The notes beneath the pieces are model-generated. The model worked only from the letters and a program-made list of their open reading frames with translations, searched no databases and had not been told where the DNA came from. The translations under genes and the position numbers were made by a program. From the NCBI RefSeq assembly GCF_036885195.1, contig NZ_CP133656.1, positions 4,030,001-4,094,000 on the forward strand: DNA of 64,000 nucleotides. Reading direction: 5' to 3'. Below are positions 26,912 through 35,731 of the stretch, piece after piece; the stretch's first letter is position 1, and every line of letters starts with the position of its first letter. The stretch is from Pectobacterium cacticida (lineage in GTDB: Bacteria > Pseudomonadota > Gammaproteobacteria > Enterobacterales > Enterobacteriaceae).

Positions 26912-26943
26912 AGCAGGTTTACGAATTACGTAGAGGATTCAAG

Positions 26944-28326
26944 ATGGCTACTGGAAAGATTATCCAGGTAATCGGCGCCGTGGTGGACGTCGAGTTCCCG
27001 CAAGATGCCGTACCGAAAGTGTACGATGCGCTTGAGGTAAAGAACGGTGCTGAAAAGTTGGTGCTGGAAGTGCAGCAGCAGTTAGGCGGTGGCGTTGTTC
27101 GTTGTATCGCAATGGGGTCTTCTGACGGTTTGCGCCGCGGTTTGGCGGTAAACAACTTGGATCACCCGATTGAAGTCCCGGTAGGTAAAGCGACGCTGGG
27201 TCGCATCATGAACGTACTGGGTGAGCCAGTAGACATGAAAGGCGATATTGGCGAAGAAGAGCGTTGGGCTATTCACCGCCCAGCACCGACCTATGAAGAA
27301 TTGTCAAACTCACAGGAACTGCTGGAAACAGGCATTAAGGTTATCGACCTGATGTGTCCGTTTGCTAAGGGCGGTAAAGTGGGTCTGTTCGGTGGTGCCG
27401 GCGTAGGTAAAACCGTAAACATGATGGAGTTAATCCGTAATATCGCGATCGAGCACTCCGGTTACTCCGTGTTTGCTGGCGTGGGGGAGCGTACCCGTGA
27501 AGGTAACGACTTCTATCATGAAATGACCGATTCCAACGTTATCGATAAAGTATCACTGGTCTATGGCCAGATGAACGAGCCGCCGGGTAACCGTCTGCGC
27601 GTCGCATTAACCGGTCTGACTATGGCGGAAAAATTCCGTGATGAAGGCCGTGACGTTCTGTTGTTCGTCGATAACATTTACCGTTATACCCTGGCCGGTA
27701 CGGAAGTGTCCGCACTGCTGGGTCGTATGCCTTCTGCGGTGGGTTATCAGCCGACGCTGGCAGAAGAAATGGGCGTTCTGCAAGAACGTATCACGTCTAC
27801 CAAAACGGGTTCTATCACCTCCGTTCAGGCCGTTTATGTTCCAGCGGATGACTTGACTGACCCATCACCAGCTACCACCTTTGCGCACTTGGATGCAACC
27901 GTGGTATTGAGCCGTCAGATCGCTTCTCTGGGGATCTACCCGGCCGTTGACCCACTGGATTCCACCAGCCGTCAGTTAGATCCGCTAGTGGTGGGCCAGG
28001 AACACTATGATGTCGCCCGTGGCGTGCAGTCTATTCTGCAACGTTATCAGGAACTGAAAGACATCATCGCGATTCTGGGTATGGATGAGCTGTCGGAAGA
28101 AGATAAGCTGGTGGTATCCCGCGCGCGTAAGATCCAGCGCTTCCTGTCCCAGCCGTTCTTCGTGGCGGAAGTCTTTACCGGATCTCCAGGTAAATACGTT
28201 TCCCTGAAAGATACCATCCGCGGCTTTAAAGGGATCATGGAAGGCGAATACGACCACCTGCCGGAGCAGGCGTTCTACATGGTTGGTTCCATTGAAGAAG
28301 CTGTGGAAAAAGCCAAGAAACTGTAA
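26944..28326 (+). CDS. atpD: ATP synthase F1 subunit beta
   Basis: Subunit beta carries the catalytic nucleotide sites. The 460-residue product has Walker A GGAGVGKTV near residue 150, the catalytic glutamate in GVGERTREGNDFYHEM, Walker B DVLLFVDNIYRYTLAG, the DELSEEDK motif of the lever domain that contacts gamma, and C-terminal KKL. Sequence and length are the enterobacterial norm. Confidence 0.98.
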   Translation: MATGKIIQVIGAVVDVEFPQDAVPKVYDALEVKNGAEKLVLEVQQQLGGGVVRCIAMGSSDGLRRGLAVNNLDHPIEVPVGKATLGRIMNVLGEPVDMKGDIGEEERWAIHRPAPTYEELSNSQELLETGIKVIDLMCPFAKGGKVGLFGGAGVGKTVNMMELIRNIAIEHSGYSVFAGVGERTREGNDFYHEMTDSNVIDKVSLVYGQMNEPPGNRLRVALTGLTMAEKFRDEGRDVLLFVDNIYRYTLAGTEVSALLGRMPSAVGYQPTLAEEMGVLQERITSTKTGSITSVQAVYVPADDLTDPSPATTFAHLDATVVLSRQIASLGIYPAVDPLDSTSRQLDPLVVGQEHYDVARGVQSILQRYQELKDIIAILGMDELSEEDKLVVSRARKIQRFLSQPFFVAEVFTGSPGKYVSLKDTIRGFKGIMEGEYDHLPEQAFYMVGSIEEAVEKAKKL

Positions 28327-28345
28327 CGCCTTGTAGGAGGGTGAC

Positions 28346-28765
28346 ATGGCTATGACTTACCATCTGGATGTCGTGAGTGCAGAACAGCAAATGTTCTCTG
28401 GTCTGGTGCAGAAGATCCAGGTCACGGGGAGTGAAGGCGAACTGGGTATTTATCCGGGACATGCCCCTCTGCTCACTGCCATTAAGCCGGGTATGATTCG
28501 TATCGTTAAGCAGCACGGTGAGGAAGAATATATTTATCTTTCTGGCGGCGTCCTTGAGGTGCAGCCGAATATTGTCACCGTACTGTCTGATACCGCTATC
28601 CGTGGGCAGGATCTGGATGAAGCACGCGCGCTGGAAGCAAAACGCAAGGCCGAAGATCATATCCGCAATTCGCATGGCGATGTGGATTACGCGCAGGCTT
28701 CCGCTGAGCTGACGAAGGCAATTGCGAAGCTGCGTGTTATCGAATTGACCAGAAAAGCGATGTAA
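28346..28765 (+). CDS. atpC: ATP synthase F1 subunit epsilon
   Basis: Subunit epsilon is part of the rotor and inhibits ATP hydrolysis. The 139-residue product starts MAMTYHLDVVSAEQQMFSG, has the beta-sandwich segment GSEGELGIYPGHAPLLTAIKPGM, and ends with two regulatory helices (LDEARALEAKRKAEDHI, AQASAELTKAIAKLRVIELTRKAM). It is the last gene of the operon and is followed by a strong terminator. Confidence 0.97.
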   Translation: MAMTYHLDVVSAEQQMFSGLVQKIQVTGSEGELGIYPGHAPLLTAIKPGMIRIVKQHGEEEYIYLSGGVLEVQPNIVTVLSDTAIRGQDLDEARALEAKRKAEDHIRNSHGDVDYAQASAELTKAIAKLRVIELTRKAM

Positions 28766-28788
28766 CAGATAAGGTTGTAATAATTAAA

Positions 28789-28819
28789 GGCCAGTCAGTG
28801 TGAACTGACTGGCCTTTTT
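28789..28819 (+). terminator. atp operon terminator
   Basis: GGCCAGTCAGT (28789-28799) and ACTGACTGGCC (28804-28814) form a perfect 11-bp stem around GTGA, followed by TTTTT. It begins 24 bases after atpC. Confidence 0.95.
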
Positions 28820-29110
28820 GTATTTAAGGTGATGCCGCTATCCTCCCTTTACAGATTCACCTCTTAGTTACATTTTATGCAGACTAAGAGAGGGGGTCGT
28901 GCGCGATGATTTCGCCATTTTCATACTATTGCGTATCACGCGCCCGACGCAGGGGCGCTCAGTCGCCCCTGCCCTGCGGACCCTGGCTTTCGGATAAATT
29001 ATGGCGCAAGCTTTCGCAGCGTCCATGCTGCTTATCCTAAGCCTGCTATCTCCTCAGCATAATTTTTTGCGCAGGATAATGGCAAAATCTGTGATGCTCT
29101 CAGCGCAAAC
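28820..29110. other. intergenic region between atpC and pelX ends
   Basis: About 290 bp between convergent genes with no supported gene. It contains a perfect hairpin, GCAGGGGCG (28949-28957) with CGCCCCTGC (28964-28972), without a T-tract. Weaker inverted repeats (GGATAA..TTATCC, GCAGC..GCTGC) lie at about 28991-29040. These may act in pelX termination on the minus strand. Confidence 0.45.
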
Positions 29111-31345
29111 TTATTTCTTCTTCAGGAAGTCGCCAAGTATCAGATTACCTTTGTCATCACGCGTAAACGTTTCAGGGATGGCGACTGAGACGAAATCATT
29201 CGCGGTAATCTCCTTACCTTGCGCGTTAACCGAGCGGTGATTTTTGATGAAATAGTTGCTGTTATCGATATTGCCGACAACCGCATCATCGTATTTACCC
29301 GCTTTGGTTTTTAGCGAAATATTGTTCTTGAAGACGCCTTGTTTTTCCGGGCCAGAGTAAGGGCTTGGACGGAAAATAAAGTTAAAGCGTTCGTTGTCTA
29401 ACGCGATATTGTTTTCAACGATCAAGGCGCCAGGGTTGAAGTTGTCAGTGAAACCATCGAGTTTATTGCCCACTGCAATACTGTTTTTAACCTGATGCGC
29501 TACCGGTTGACCTTCGCCCCCCAGTTTAAAGCCGTTGCTGGTGTTGTTCATGGCGATAGAATTCTCGATCACCACAACGCCGTTGGCACCGTCTTCAATT
29601 TTGTTAAACAGGTCGAAGCCGTCATCAATGTTGTTGTGGGAGAACGCGCCGTGGATCCTGTTGCCTTCACCTACCCGCATTTTTACCGCAAAACCATCGG
29701 CGTTGATTTTACCGGGGTCTTGGTTACTGTGCGATTCTGAATTCAGGATTAGGTTATGGCTAGCCCACAGCGGCCTACCTACATTGGCTGGCGAACTAAC
29801 TTGAATTCCGGTGTCATCACAATGGTGTGCCAAAACACGCTCGATAGTGTTGTAGCTTCCCTCGATGCGGAAGGGTTTCTCTGTAATTTCAATCCCTTTC
29901 ACATGCCAGTAACTTGCTTTCAGTTGTAAGCCGTGAATAACCGCTTTATTACCGACTGCAAACAGGTTCTTGACGGCTTTCTGTTGACCGCTGGCGTTGA
30001 CAGGAATTTCGGTCGCGCTGTAATCACCATCGTTGAGCCAAATCGTGCCGTCGGCTGGCAGCGCGGCGATAGCACTGGCAAGATCGAGTGGCGCATCTTT
30101 ACTGCCGTCATTGCTGGCGGAGCCTTGTGGCGAGACGTACAGGTTTTTAGCGTCGGCATAAACGGCCTTATCAACTTTGAACGTGCTCTCTTTTACCGTT
30201 TTGTCATCACCGTCTGTTGGTTGGTAGACAACCTTAAATTCAGCCGTGTTACCGACAATTTTTGTTGGCAGAGCGAAAGTTTCTCCCGCTTTAATTTGCT
30301 TGGCGTTCCCCAGTGGTTTTCCGTCTTGCAGCACCGAGATTGTACCGTTGTAATTGGCTTTAGCCTGCACGACATAGTTTTCACCCGTGGTTTTAGATGA
30401 GGACATCACTTGAAGCAAAGGTGCTAAGGCTTTGGCCTTAAATTCCGGTGACGCTTTAGTCTGGGCTGGCGTCGTCGTTAGTTGTGCGTTATTGACGGTG
30501 ATTTTGGCATTACGAGAGGCAAAAAAGCCGACGTAGTAGTGGTCTTTATCCAGCCTGGTAACAATATCGGCACCTTTAATCTCTTTCGATACCCAATTCT
30601 CCGTGCCTTTCGGTGCATATGAGGCAATGAACCCGTCGTTAGTGCGCTCCATCTTCAGACGAAACGTGGGCGTTTTCTCCAGATTGATATTTTCCTGGTA
30701 GCTGGTTTTAGTGATTTTTGCTCCGGCATTGCCCCACGGCTGTATCACGCCATTACGCAAAATAGCCTGTAGCTTCACTTCGGTATGCGATTTCTTGTCC
30801 TGCGTCATAATGGCGTTCATCACCATGTTGGAGGCAGCAGGAAATTCTTCATACCCTACTTTCAACGGATTTTGACGCGGCGCACCGATAATATCGCGCA
30901 CCAGAATGCCAGCGCCTTCCTGCGCTGCGGGTTTGGCGCCATTCTCAGGCCCAAACTGTTCCACGGTAATATCAGATTGAAGCGTAAAATTCACATTGGC
31001 AGGTAACTTGGTATAGAAGAACGTCAGCCCATCATGGGTGTTGGCAATCTTTCCGCCACGACTCTCTATGGTGATAGGGGCGGACAAATCGGCCTTATCT
31101 TCCGGCGTTAATTTCTTACCATTAATGGTGACGTCATTAACGCCAATTTTTTCCGGCAGAACATTGGAGGAAAAGTTGACGTCGGTTGACTGACCAAAGG
31201 CGATACCATGCCAGACGGGCGTCGGTTCTGTTGCGGCGTGCGAACTAAAGCTAAAGAGTAATGCATTCGTCAACGTGACGGCTGCAAGGCGTAAAGCGCG
31301 GTGTTTTCGTAAAGACGGACATGTTGGTGAAGAACAACGTTTCAT
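29111..31345 (-). CDS. pelX: PL9-type exo-polygalacturonate (pectate) lyase PelX
   Basis: PelX in Dickeya dadantii is a periplasmic exo-pectate lyase that releases unsaturated digalacturonate from oligogalacturonides. From ATG 31345, with AGGAG upstream, the product has 744 residues. It starts with a signal peptide (MKRCSSPTCPSLRKHRALRLAAV, then TNALLFSFSSHA-ATEPTP). The N-terminal half is a beta-rich accessory region. The C-terminal half begins YVSPQGSASNDGSKDAPLDLASAIAALPADGTIWL and shows the Asn-rich turns of a right-handed beta-helix (SHNNIDDGFDLFNK, NTSNGFKLGG, NKLDGFTDNFNPGALIVENNIALDN), as in family PL9. A KdgR-type operator lies upstream, fitting pectin-inducible control. Open frame further upstream is not coding. 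Confidence 0.88.
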   Translation of the reverse strand: MKRCSSPTCPSLRKHRALRLAAVTLTNALLFSFSSHAATEPTPVWHGIAFGQSTDVNFSSNVLPEKIGVNDVTINGKKLTPEDKADLSAPITIESRGGKIANTHDGLTFFYTKLPANVNFTLQSDITVEQFGPENGAKPAAQEGAGILVRDIIGAPRQNPLKVGYEEFPAASNMVMNAIMTQDKKSHTEVKLQAILRNGVIQPWGNAGAKITKTSYQENINLEKTPTFRLKMERTNDGFIASYAPKGTENWVSKEIKGADIVTRLDKDHYYVGFFASRNAKITVNNAQLTTTPAQTKASPEFKAKALAPLLQVMSSSKTTGENYVVQAKANYNGTISVLQDGKPLGNAKQIKAGETFALPTKIVGNTAEFKVVYQPTDGDDKTVKESTFKVDKAVYADAKNLYVSPQGSASNDGSKDAPLDLASAIAALPADGTIWLNDGDYSATEIPVNASGQQKAVKNLFAVGNKAVIHGLQLKASYWHVKGIEITEKPFRIEGSYNTIERVLAHHCDDTGIQVSSPANVGRPLWASHNLILNSESHSNQDPGKINADGFAVKMRVGEGNRIHGAFSHNNIDDGFDLFNKIEDGANGVVVIENSIAMNNTSNGFKLGGEGQPVAHQVKNSIAVGNKLDGFTDNFNPGALIVENNIALDNERFNFIFRPSPYSGPEKQGVFKNNISLKTKAGKYDDAVVGNIDNSNYFIKNHRSVNAQGKEITANDFVSVAIPETFTRDDKGNLILGDFLKKK

Positions 31346-31390
31346 TGTATCTCCTTCGTTATTGAGTTTTTCGTCCGCGTATACTGCAAT

Positions 31391-31411
31391 AAATGAAACG
31401 CCGTTTCTTTT
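31391..31411 (-). promoter_or_regulatory. KdgR-type operator of pelX
   Basis: AATGAAACGCCGTTTCTTT (31392-31410) is a near-palindrome that closely fits the KdgR consensus AATGAAAC-N3-GTTTCATT known from pectinolysis genes of soft-rot bacteria. It starts 46 bases upstream of the pelX start codon. Confidence 0.88.
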
Positions 31412-31596
31412 GCGTGTGTCACAAATGAAAATAGTTAAAAAAAAAGTCTGTTTTTTATGAAACTGCGTGCCATTTTTATTTTGCGTCATGAGCCAACCTG
31501 TGCTGCACCATCGTTGTTTTGTGCGAGTTTTTCAGAAAAAACTCAGCGAAAAGTATCCGTGTTATGCATGAGTTTCGGTAAACTCTGATTATTCAT

Positions 31597-31642
31597 GCTA
31601 GCCACTGGCTAGCCATTTTTTCTCGCGGAGTCATGGCTCCGC
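31597..31642 (+). other. two hairpins in the glmU leader, the first terminator-like
   Basis: GCTAGCC (31597-31603) pairs with GGCTAGC (31607-31613) around ACT and is followed by CATTTTTT, like an intrinsic terminator. A second stem, GCGGAG (31625-31630) with CTCCGC (31637-31642), follows. Both precede the glmU start codon at 31658, so they could terminate upstream transcription or attenuate glmU. Confidence 0.6.
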
Positions 31643-31657
31643 ACTGTCAGGATGCTT

Positions 31658-33028
31658 ATGTCAAATAATGCGATGAGTGTGGTGATTCTTGCGGCGGGGA
31701 AAGGAACCCGCATGTATTCCGACCTTCCCAAGGTGTTACATCAACTAGCCGGTAAACCAATGGTCCAGCATGTTATTGATGCGGCCATGACGACGGGCGC
31801 ACAGTGCATCCATCTGGTATATGGTCACGGCGGCGATTTGCTAAAACGAGAATTGAGCGCTCCAGCATTGAATTGGGTGCTACAGGCGGAGCAGTTGGGT
31901 ACCGGCCATGCAATGCAGCAAGCCGCGCCGCATTTTGCCGACGATGAAGATATCCTCATACTGTATGGCGACGTGCCGCTAATTTCACCACAAACGCTGG
32001 CGCGATTACGCCAGGCTAAACCGCCGGGAGGGATCGGTCTGTTGACGGTGAGGCTGGCCGATCCAACGGGATATGGGCGAATTGTGCGGGAAAACGGGGC
32101 TGTAGTGGGGATCGTTGAGCATAAGGATGCTAGCGAACAACAGCGTCAGATTGATGAGATCAATACCGGCATTTTGATTGCCAACGGCAAGGACTTGAAG
32201 CGTTGGTTAAGCCAGCTAACCAACAATAACGCGCAGGGTGAGTTTTATCTTACCGATATCATTGCGATGGCGGCAGAAGAAGGCCAGCGCGTCGAAGCGG
32301 TTCATCCCGAACGATTGAGCGAAGTTGAAGGCGTTAATAATCGTCGTCAACTGGCGGCGCTGGAGCGGGTTTATCAGCATGAACAGGCAGATAGACTATT
32401 GCTGGCTGGCGTTATGCTGCTCGATCCTGAACGTTTTGATTTACGCGGCGAACTGGCGCACGGTCGTGATGTGATGATTGATGTCAATGTGGTGTTGGAA
32501 GGCCATGTTAAGCTAGGTCATCGGGTGAAAATTGGTGCGGGCTGTGTAATTAAGAATTGCGTTATTGGCGATGACTGTGAGATTAGCCCTTATTCTGTGT
32601 TGGAAGACGCTGTGTTAGACGCTCAGTGCACCGTTGGCCCGTTTGCCCGCTTGCGTCCGGGGGCGGAACTGGCAGAAGGCGCGCATGTCGGCAACTTTGT
32701 CGAACTGAAAAAGGCGCGCTTGGGTAAAGGATCAAAAGCCGGTCATCTGAGCTATTTGGGCGATGCGGAGATTGGTTCCGGTGTTAATATCGGCGCGGGA
32801 ACGATCACCTGTAACTATGATGGCGCGAACAAACATCGAACGATTATCGGCGATGACGTTTTTGTCGGATCGGATACCCAACTGGTCGCGCCGGTAAGCA
32901 TTGCCAACGGCGTAACGATTGGGGCGGGCACCACGGTCACACGCGATGTGGCAGAAAACGAGCTGGTGATCAGCCGAGTGAAGCAGAAGCATATCGCTGG
33001 CTGGCAACGCCCGGTGAAAAAGCCATAA
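31658..33028 (+). CDS. glmU: bifunctional UDP-GlcNAc pyrophosphorylase / GlcN-1-P acetyltransferase
   Basis: GlmU acetylates glucosamine-1-phosphate and couples it to UTP, giving UDP-GlcNAc for peptidoglycan and LPS. From ATG 31658 (MSNNAMSVVILAAGKG; AGGA five bases upstream) the product has 456 residues. The uridyltransferase domain has LAAGKGTRMYSDLPKVLH and YGDVPLI. The C-terminal left-handed beta-helix has hexapeptide repeats with RLRPGAELAEGAHVGNFVELKKARLGKGSKAGHLSYLGDAEIG. An alternative ATG at 31652 abuts the Shine-Dalgarno. It is followed by glmS, as in E. coli. Confidence 0.96.
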   Translation: MSNNAMSVVILAAGKGTRMYSDLPKVLHQLAGKPMVQHVIDAAMTTGAQCIHLVYGHGGDLLKRELSAPALNWVLQAEQLGTGHAMQQAAPHFADDEDILILYGDVPLISPQTLARLRQAKPPGGIGLLTVRLADPTGYGRIVRENGAVVGIVEHKDASEQQRQIDEINTGILIANGKDLKRWLSQLTNNNAQGEFYLTDIIAMAAEEGQRVEAVHPERLSEVEGVNNRRQLAALERVYQHEQADRLLLAGVMLLDPERFDLRGELAHGRDVMIDVNVVLEGHVKLGHRVKIGAGCVIKNCVIGDDCEISPYSVLEDAVLDAQCTVGPFARLRPGAELAEGAHVGNFVELKKARLGKGSKAGHLSYLGDAEIGSGVNIGAGTITCNYDGANKHRTIIGDDVFVGSDTQLVAPVSIANGVTIGAGTTVTRDVAENELVISRVKQKHIAGWQRPVKKP

Positions 33029-33211
33029 TCTACTCGTCTCCGCACGCGGCGGAGACGGTTTTGCCCTGTGTTTTTATCGATACCAGAACACAGGCCAAAA
33101 CATAATAATCCCCAACTCTCTACAAGGCTCGGGGAATCCGGAAAAACCGGAACAATCAGGTCTAAGACATCCCTGGTGACACAATATGTCACTTTTATAG
33201 GAATACCATCG

Positions 33212-35044
33212 ATGTGTGGAATTGTAGGCGCAGTTGCGCAACGTGATGTTGCAGAGATCTTGTTAGAAGGTTTACGCCGTCTTGAATACCGTGGTTATGA
33301 CTCTGCGGGGCTGGCGGTTGTGGATAATGAAGGACAGGTTGTTCGTTTGCGTCGCCTGGGGAAAGTGCAAGTGCTGTCTCAGGCCGCTGATGAACATCCA
33401 TTACACGGTGGCACGGGGATAGCTCATACCCGTTGGGCAACGCATGGTGAACCTTCCGAAGAGAACGCTCACCCGCATGTTTCTGAACATATCACCATCG
33501 TCCACAACGGCATTATCGAAAATCACGAACCGCTGCGCGAACTGATGATCGGTCGCGGTTATCGTTTTGTGTCGGAAACCGACACGGAAGTGGTCGCTCA
33601 TCTGATTCATTTTGAACAGAAGCAAAACGGCGGGACGCTGGTTGAGGTGGTTAAACGCGTGATCCCACAACTGCGCGGTGCCTATGGCATGGTGGTGTTG
33701 GATAATCGCGACCCCAGCGTGCTGGTTGCCGCACGCTCCGGTAGCCCATTGGTGATTGGTCTTGGTGTCGGCGAGAACTTCATCGCCTCCGATCAGCTGG
33801 CGCTACTGCCAGTGACGCGCCGCTTCATGTTCCTGGAAGAAGGTGACGTAGCGGAGATTACCCGCCGTGACGTGCGCGTGTTTGATAAATCAGGCCAGCT
33901 TGCTACTCGTGAAGAAATCGAATCAAAAGTGAATTACGATGCCGGTGACAAAGGCGCGTATCGTCACTACATGCAGAAAGAGATTTACGAACAGCCGATG
34001 GCGATTAAGAGCACCCTTGAAGGGCGTTTCAGTCACGGTGAGATCGATCTTTCTGAATTAGGCCCGAAAGCGGATGAACTGCTGGCTAAGGTTGAGCATG
34101 TTCAGATCATCGCCTGTGGGACGTCCTATAACTCCGGTATGGTGTCTCGCTATTGGTTCGAAGCGTTGGCGGGCGTGCCGTGTGACGTAGAGATCGCTTC
34201 CGAATTCCGCTATCGCAAACCGGCCATACGTAAAAATAGCCTGATGATTACCCTGTCTCAATCAGGGGAAACGGCAGATACGCTGGCGGCGTTACGTTTG
34301 TCCAAAGATCTGGGCTATCTGGGGTCGCTGGCTATTTGTAACGTGGCGGGGTCCTCTCTGGTGCGTGAATCCGATCTGGCGCTGATGACCAAAGCGGGCG
34401 TCGAGATTGGTGTCGCCTCGACCAAGGCCTTTACCACCCAGCTCACCGTCCTACTAATGCTGGTGGCGCGAATTGGTCGCCTGCGCGGTATGGATGCGCA
34501 GATCGAGCATGACATCGTACATGGCTTGCAGGCATTACCTGCACGTATTGAACAGATGTTGTCTCAGGACAAACTCATCGAATCTCTGGCGGAAGGTTTC
34601 TCTGACAAACATCATGCGCTGTTCTTAGGGCGCGGCGATCAGTACCCGATCGCCATGGAAGGTGCGTTGAAGCTGAAAGAGATCTCTTATATCCATGCTG
34701 AAGCCTATGCGGCGGGCGAATTAAAACATGGCCCGCTGGCGCTGATCGATGCCGATATGCCGGTGGTTGTCGTGGCGCCGAACAACGAATTGTTAGAGAA
34801 ATTGAAATCCAACATTGAAGAAGTTCGCGCGCGTGGCGGTGAGCTGTATGTCTTCGCTGATGAAGATGCTGGCTTCACCAGCAGCGAAAATATGAAGATT
34901 ATTCCGCTGCCGCATGTCGAAGAAGTGATTGCCCCGATCTTCTACACGGTGCCGTTGCAACTGCTGTCTTATCATGTTGCGCTGATTAAAGGCACGGATG
35001 TTGACCAGCCGCGCAACCTGGCGAAGTCGGTGACTGTCGAATAA
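33212..35044 (+). CDS. glmS: glutamine-fructose-6-phosphate aminotransferase
   Basis: GlmS makes glucosamine-6-phosphate from fructose-6-phosphate and glutamine, the entry step to amino-sugar synthesis. From ATG 33212 the product has 610 residues. It starts MCGIVGAVAQRDVAEILLEGL, where Cys after Met is the glutaminase nucleophile. It has THGEPSEENAHPH in the glutaminase domain, two SIS domains (CGTSYNSGM, LSQSGETADTLAALR, GRGDQYPIAMEGALKLKEISYIHAEAYAAGELKHGP) and the terminal PRNLAKSVTVE. The 183-bp gap from glmU is where E. coli glmUS mRNA is processed and regulated by GlmZ; I cannot verify a pairing site here. Confidence 0.97.
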   Translation: MCGIVGAVAQRDVAEILLEGLRRLEYRGYDSAGLAVVDNEGQVVRLRRLGKVQVLSQAADEHPLHGGTGIAHTRWATHGEPSEENAHPHVSEHITIVHNGIIENHEPLRELMIGRGYRFVSETDTEVVAHLIHFEQKQNGGTLVEVVKRVIPQLRGAYGMVVLDNRDPSVLVAARSGSPLVIGLGVGENFIASDQLALLPVTRRFMFLEEGDVAEITRRDVRVFDKSGQLATREEIESKVNYDAGDKGAYRHYMQKEIYEQPMAIKSTLEGRFSHGEIDLSELGPKADELLAKVEHVQIIACGTSYNSGMVSRYWFEALAGVPCDVEIASEFRYRKPAIRKNSLMITLSQSGETADTLAALRLSKDLGYLGSLAICNVAGSSLVRESDLALMTKAGVEIGVASTKAFTTQLTVLLMLVARIGRLRGMDAQIEHDIVHGLQALPARIEQMLSQDKLIESLAEGFSDKHHALFLGRGDQYPIAMEGALKLKEISYIHAEAYAAGELKHGPLALIDADMPVVVVAPNNELLEKLKSNIEEVRARGGELYVFADEDAGFTSSENMKIIPLPHVEEVIAPIFYTVPLQLLSYHVALIKGTDVDQPRNLAKSVTVE

Positions 35045-35068
35045 CGATCCCCTTTGTAGCGAGTCGCT

Positions 35069-35106
35069 AAAATCCGCCTTATGTCTATGAACATAAGGCG
35101 GATTTT
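35069..35106. terminator. strong terminator after glmS
   Basis: AAAATCCGCCTTATGT (35069-35084) and its complement (35091-35106) form a 16-bp perfect stem with a 6-base loop. The stem has A-runs on one side and T-runs on the other, so it can act in both directions. Confidence 0.95.
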
Positions 35107-35142
35107 CTATCTTCTTAATCCGGTTCTGCGTGTTTTTTGTAA

Positions 35143-35159
35143 CATTCGCAATGCGAATG
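35143..35159. promoter_or_regulatory. perfect 17-bp palindrome upstream of the copper gene pair
   Basis: CATTCGCA-A-TGCGAATG is a perfect 8+1+8 palindrome, about 47 bases upstream of the small membrane protein gene. AATGCGAATGAGAT at its right also has partial likeness to a Fur box. I cannot name the regulator; a metal-responsive repressor is a reasonable inference from the downstream genes. Confidence 0.55.
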
Positions 35160-35205
35160 AGATACACTCACTTACACCGAAAAGACACTGATAACCGGCT
35201 GCATT

Positions 35206-35655
35206 TTGCACGAGCGTACACGGACATATTTCATCGCGTCATGGCTTGCGTTGTTAGCTATCGCCATGTTGTTTGTTGCCCCCGTAATCTCTAAAGCCAT
35301 TACCCGCCAAACTGCCGCCTGCCAGCCTTCATCTGCCATTGTGTCAATGCACACGCCGGATAAGCACCACGCTATGATGGGGGCGATGCCTTGTGAAGGT
35401 ACCTTTTCTCAGGTTCACCAAATGATGCCCGGCCACGCGATGTCGCCAATGGAGGAGATCGCCTGCGGCTACTGCCAATTGCTGGTTCACCTACCTTTTG
35501 TTCAATTGATACTGGCGGTACTGCTCTGGCTGCTACTGCGTTTTATTATTCGTATCCGGTTAATGCCGATCGTTTGTACGCCAATTTATCGCGCCTGGTC
35601 GCCTCAGCGCGCGCGTGCTCCCCCTGCTGCTTTTCTGTTTCCGTGTAACCACTAA
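35206..35655 (+). CDS. DUF2946-type small membrane protein, copper-linked
   Basis: Probable 149-residue inner-membrane or exported protein with an N-terminal hydrophobic segment (FIASWLALLAIAMLFVAPVIS) and a second one near 98-118 (LPFVQLILAVLLWLLLRFII). Between them is a Met/His/Cys-rich loop (MHTPDKHHAMMGAMPCEG, HQMMPGHAMSPMEEIACGYC) with a CGYC pair, suggesting metal binding. This fits the DUF2946 family, often found beside TonB-dependent copper receptors. The frame has no ATG upstream of the hydrophobic segment; TTG 35206 is the likely start, but there is no clear Shine-Dalgarno. It precedes the copper receptor by 76 bases, likely in one operon. Confidence 0.72.
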   Translation: MHERTRTYFIASWLALLAIAMLFVAPVISKAITRQTAACQPSSAIVSMHTPDKHHAMMGAMPCEGTFSQVHQMMPGHAMSPMEEIACGYCQLLVHLPFVQLILAVLLWLLLRFIIRIRLMPIVCTPIYRAWSPQRARAPPAAFLFPCNH

Positions 35656-35731
35656 TTACCACGATTGCGTTGCCTTTTAGCTCATCTCTTGATGGGCCGG
35701 ATGGGCTTACGCCAGAAAAACAGTAAGGGAT

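Noticed and set aside
31346..31489. N-terminal extension of pelX
   Set aside because: It would cover the KdgR box and Shine-Dalgarno, and the signal peptide starts at 31345.
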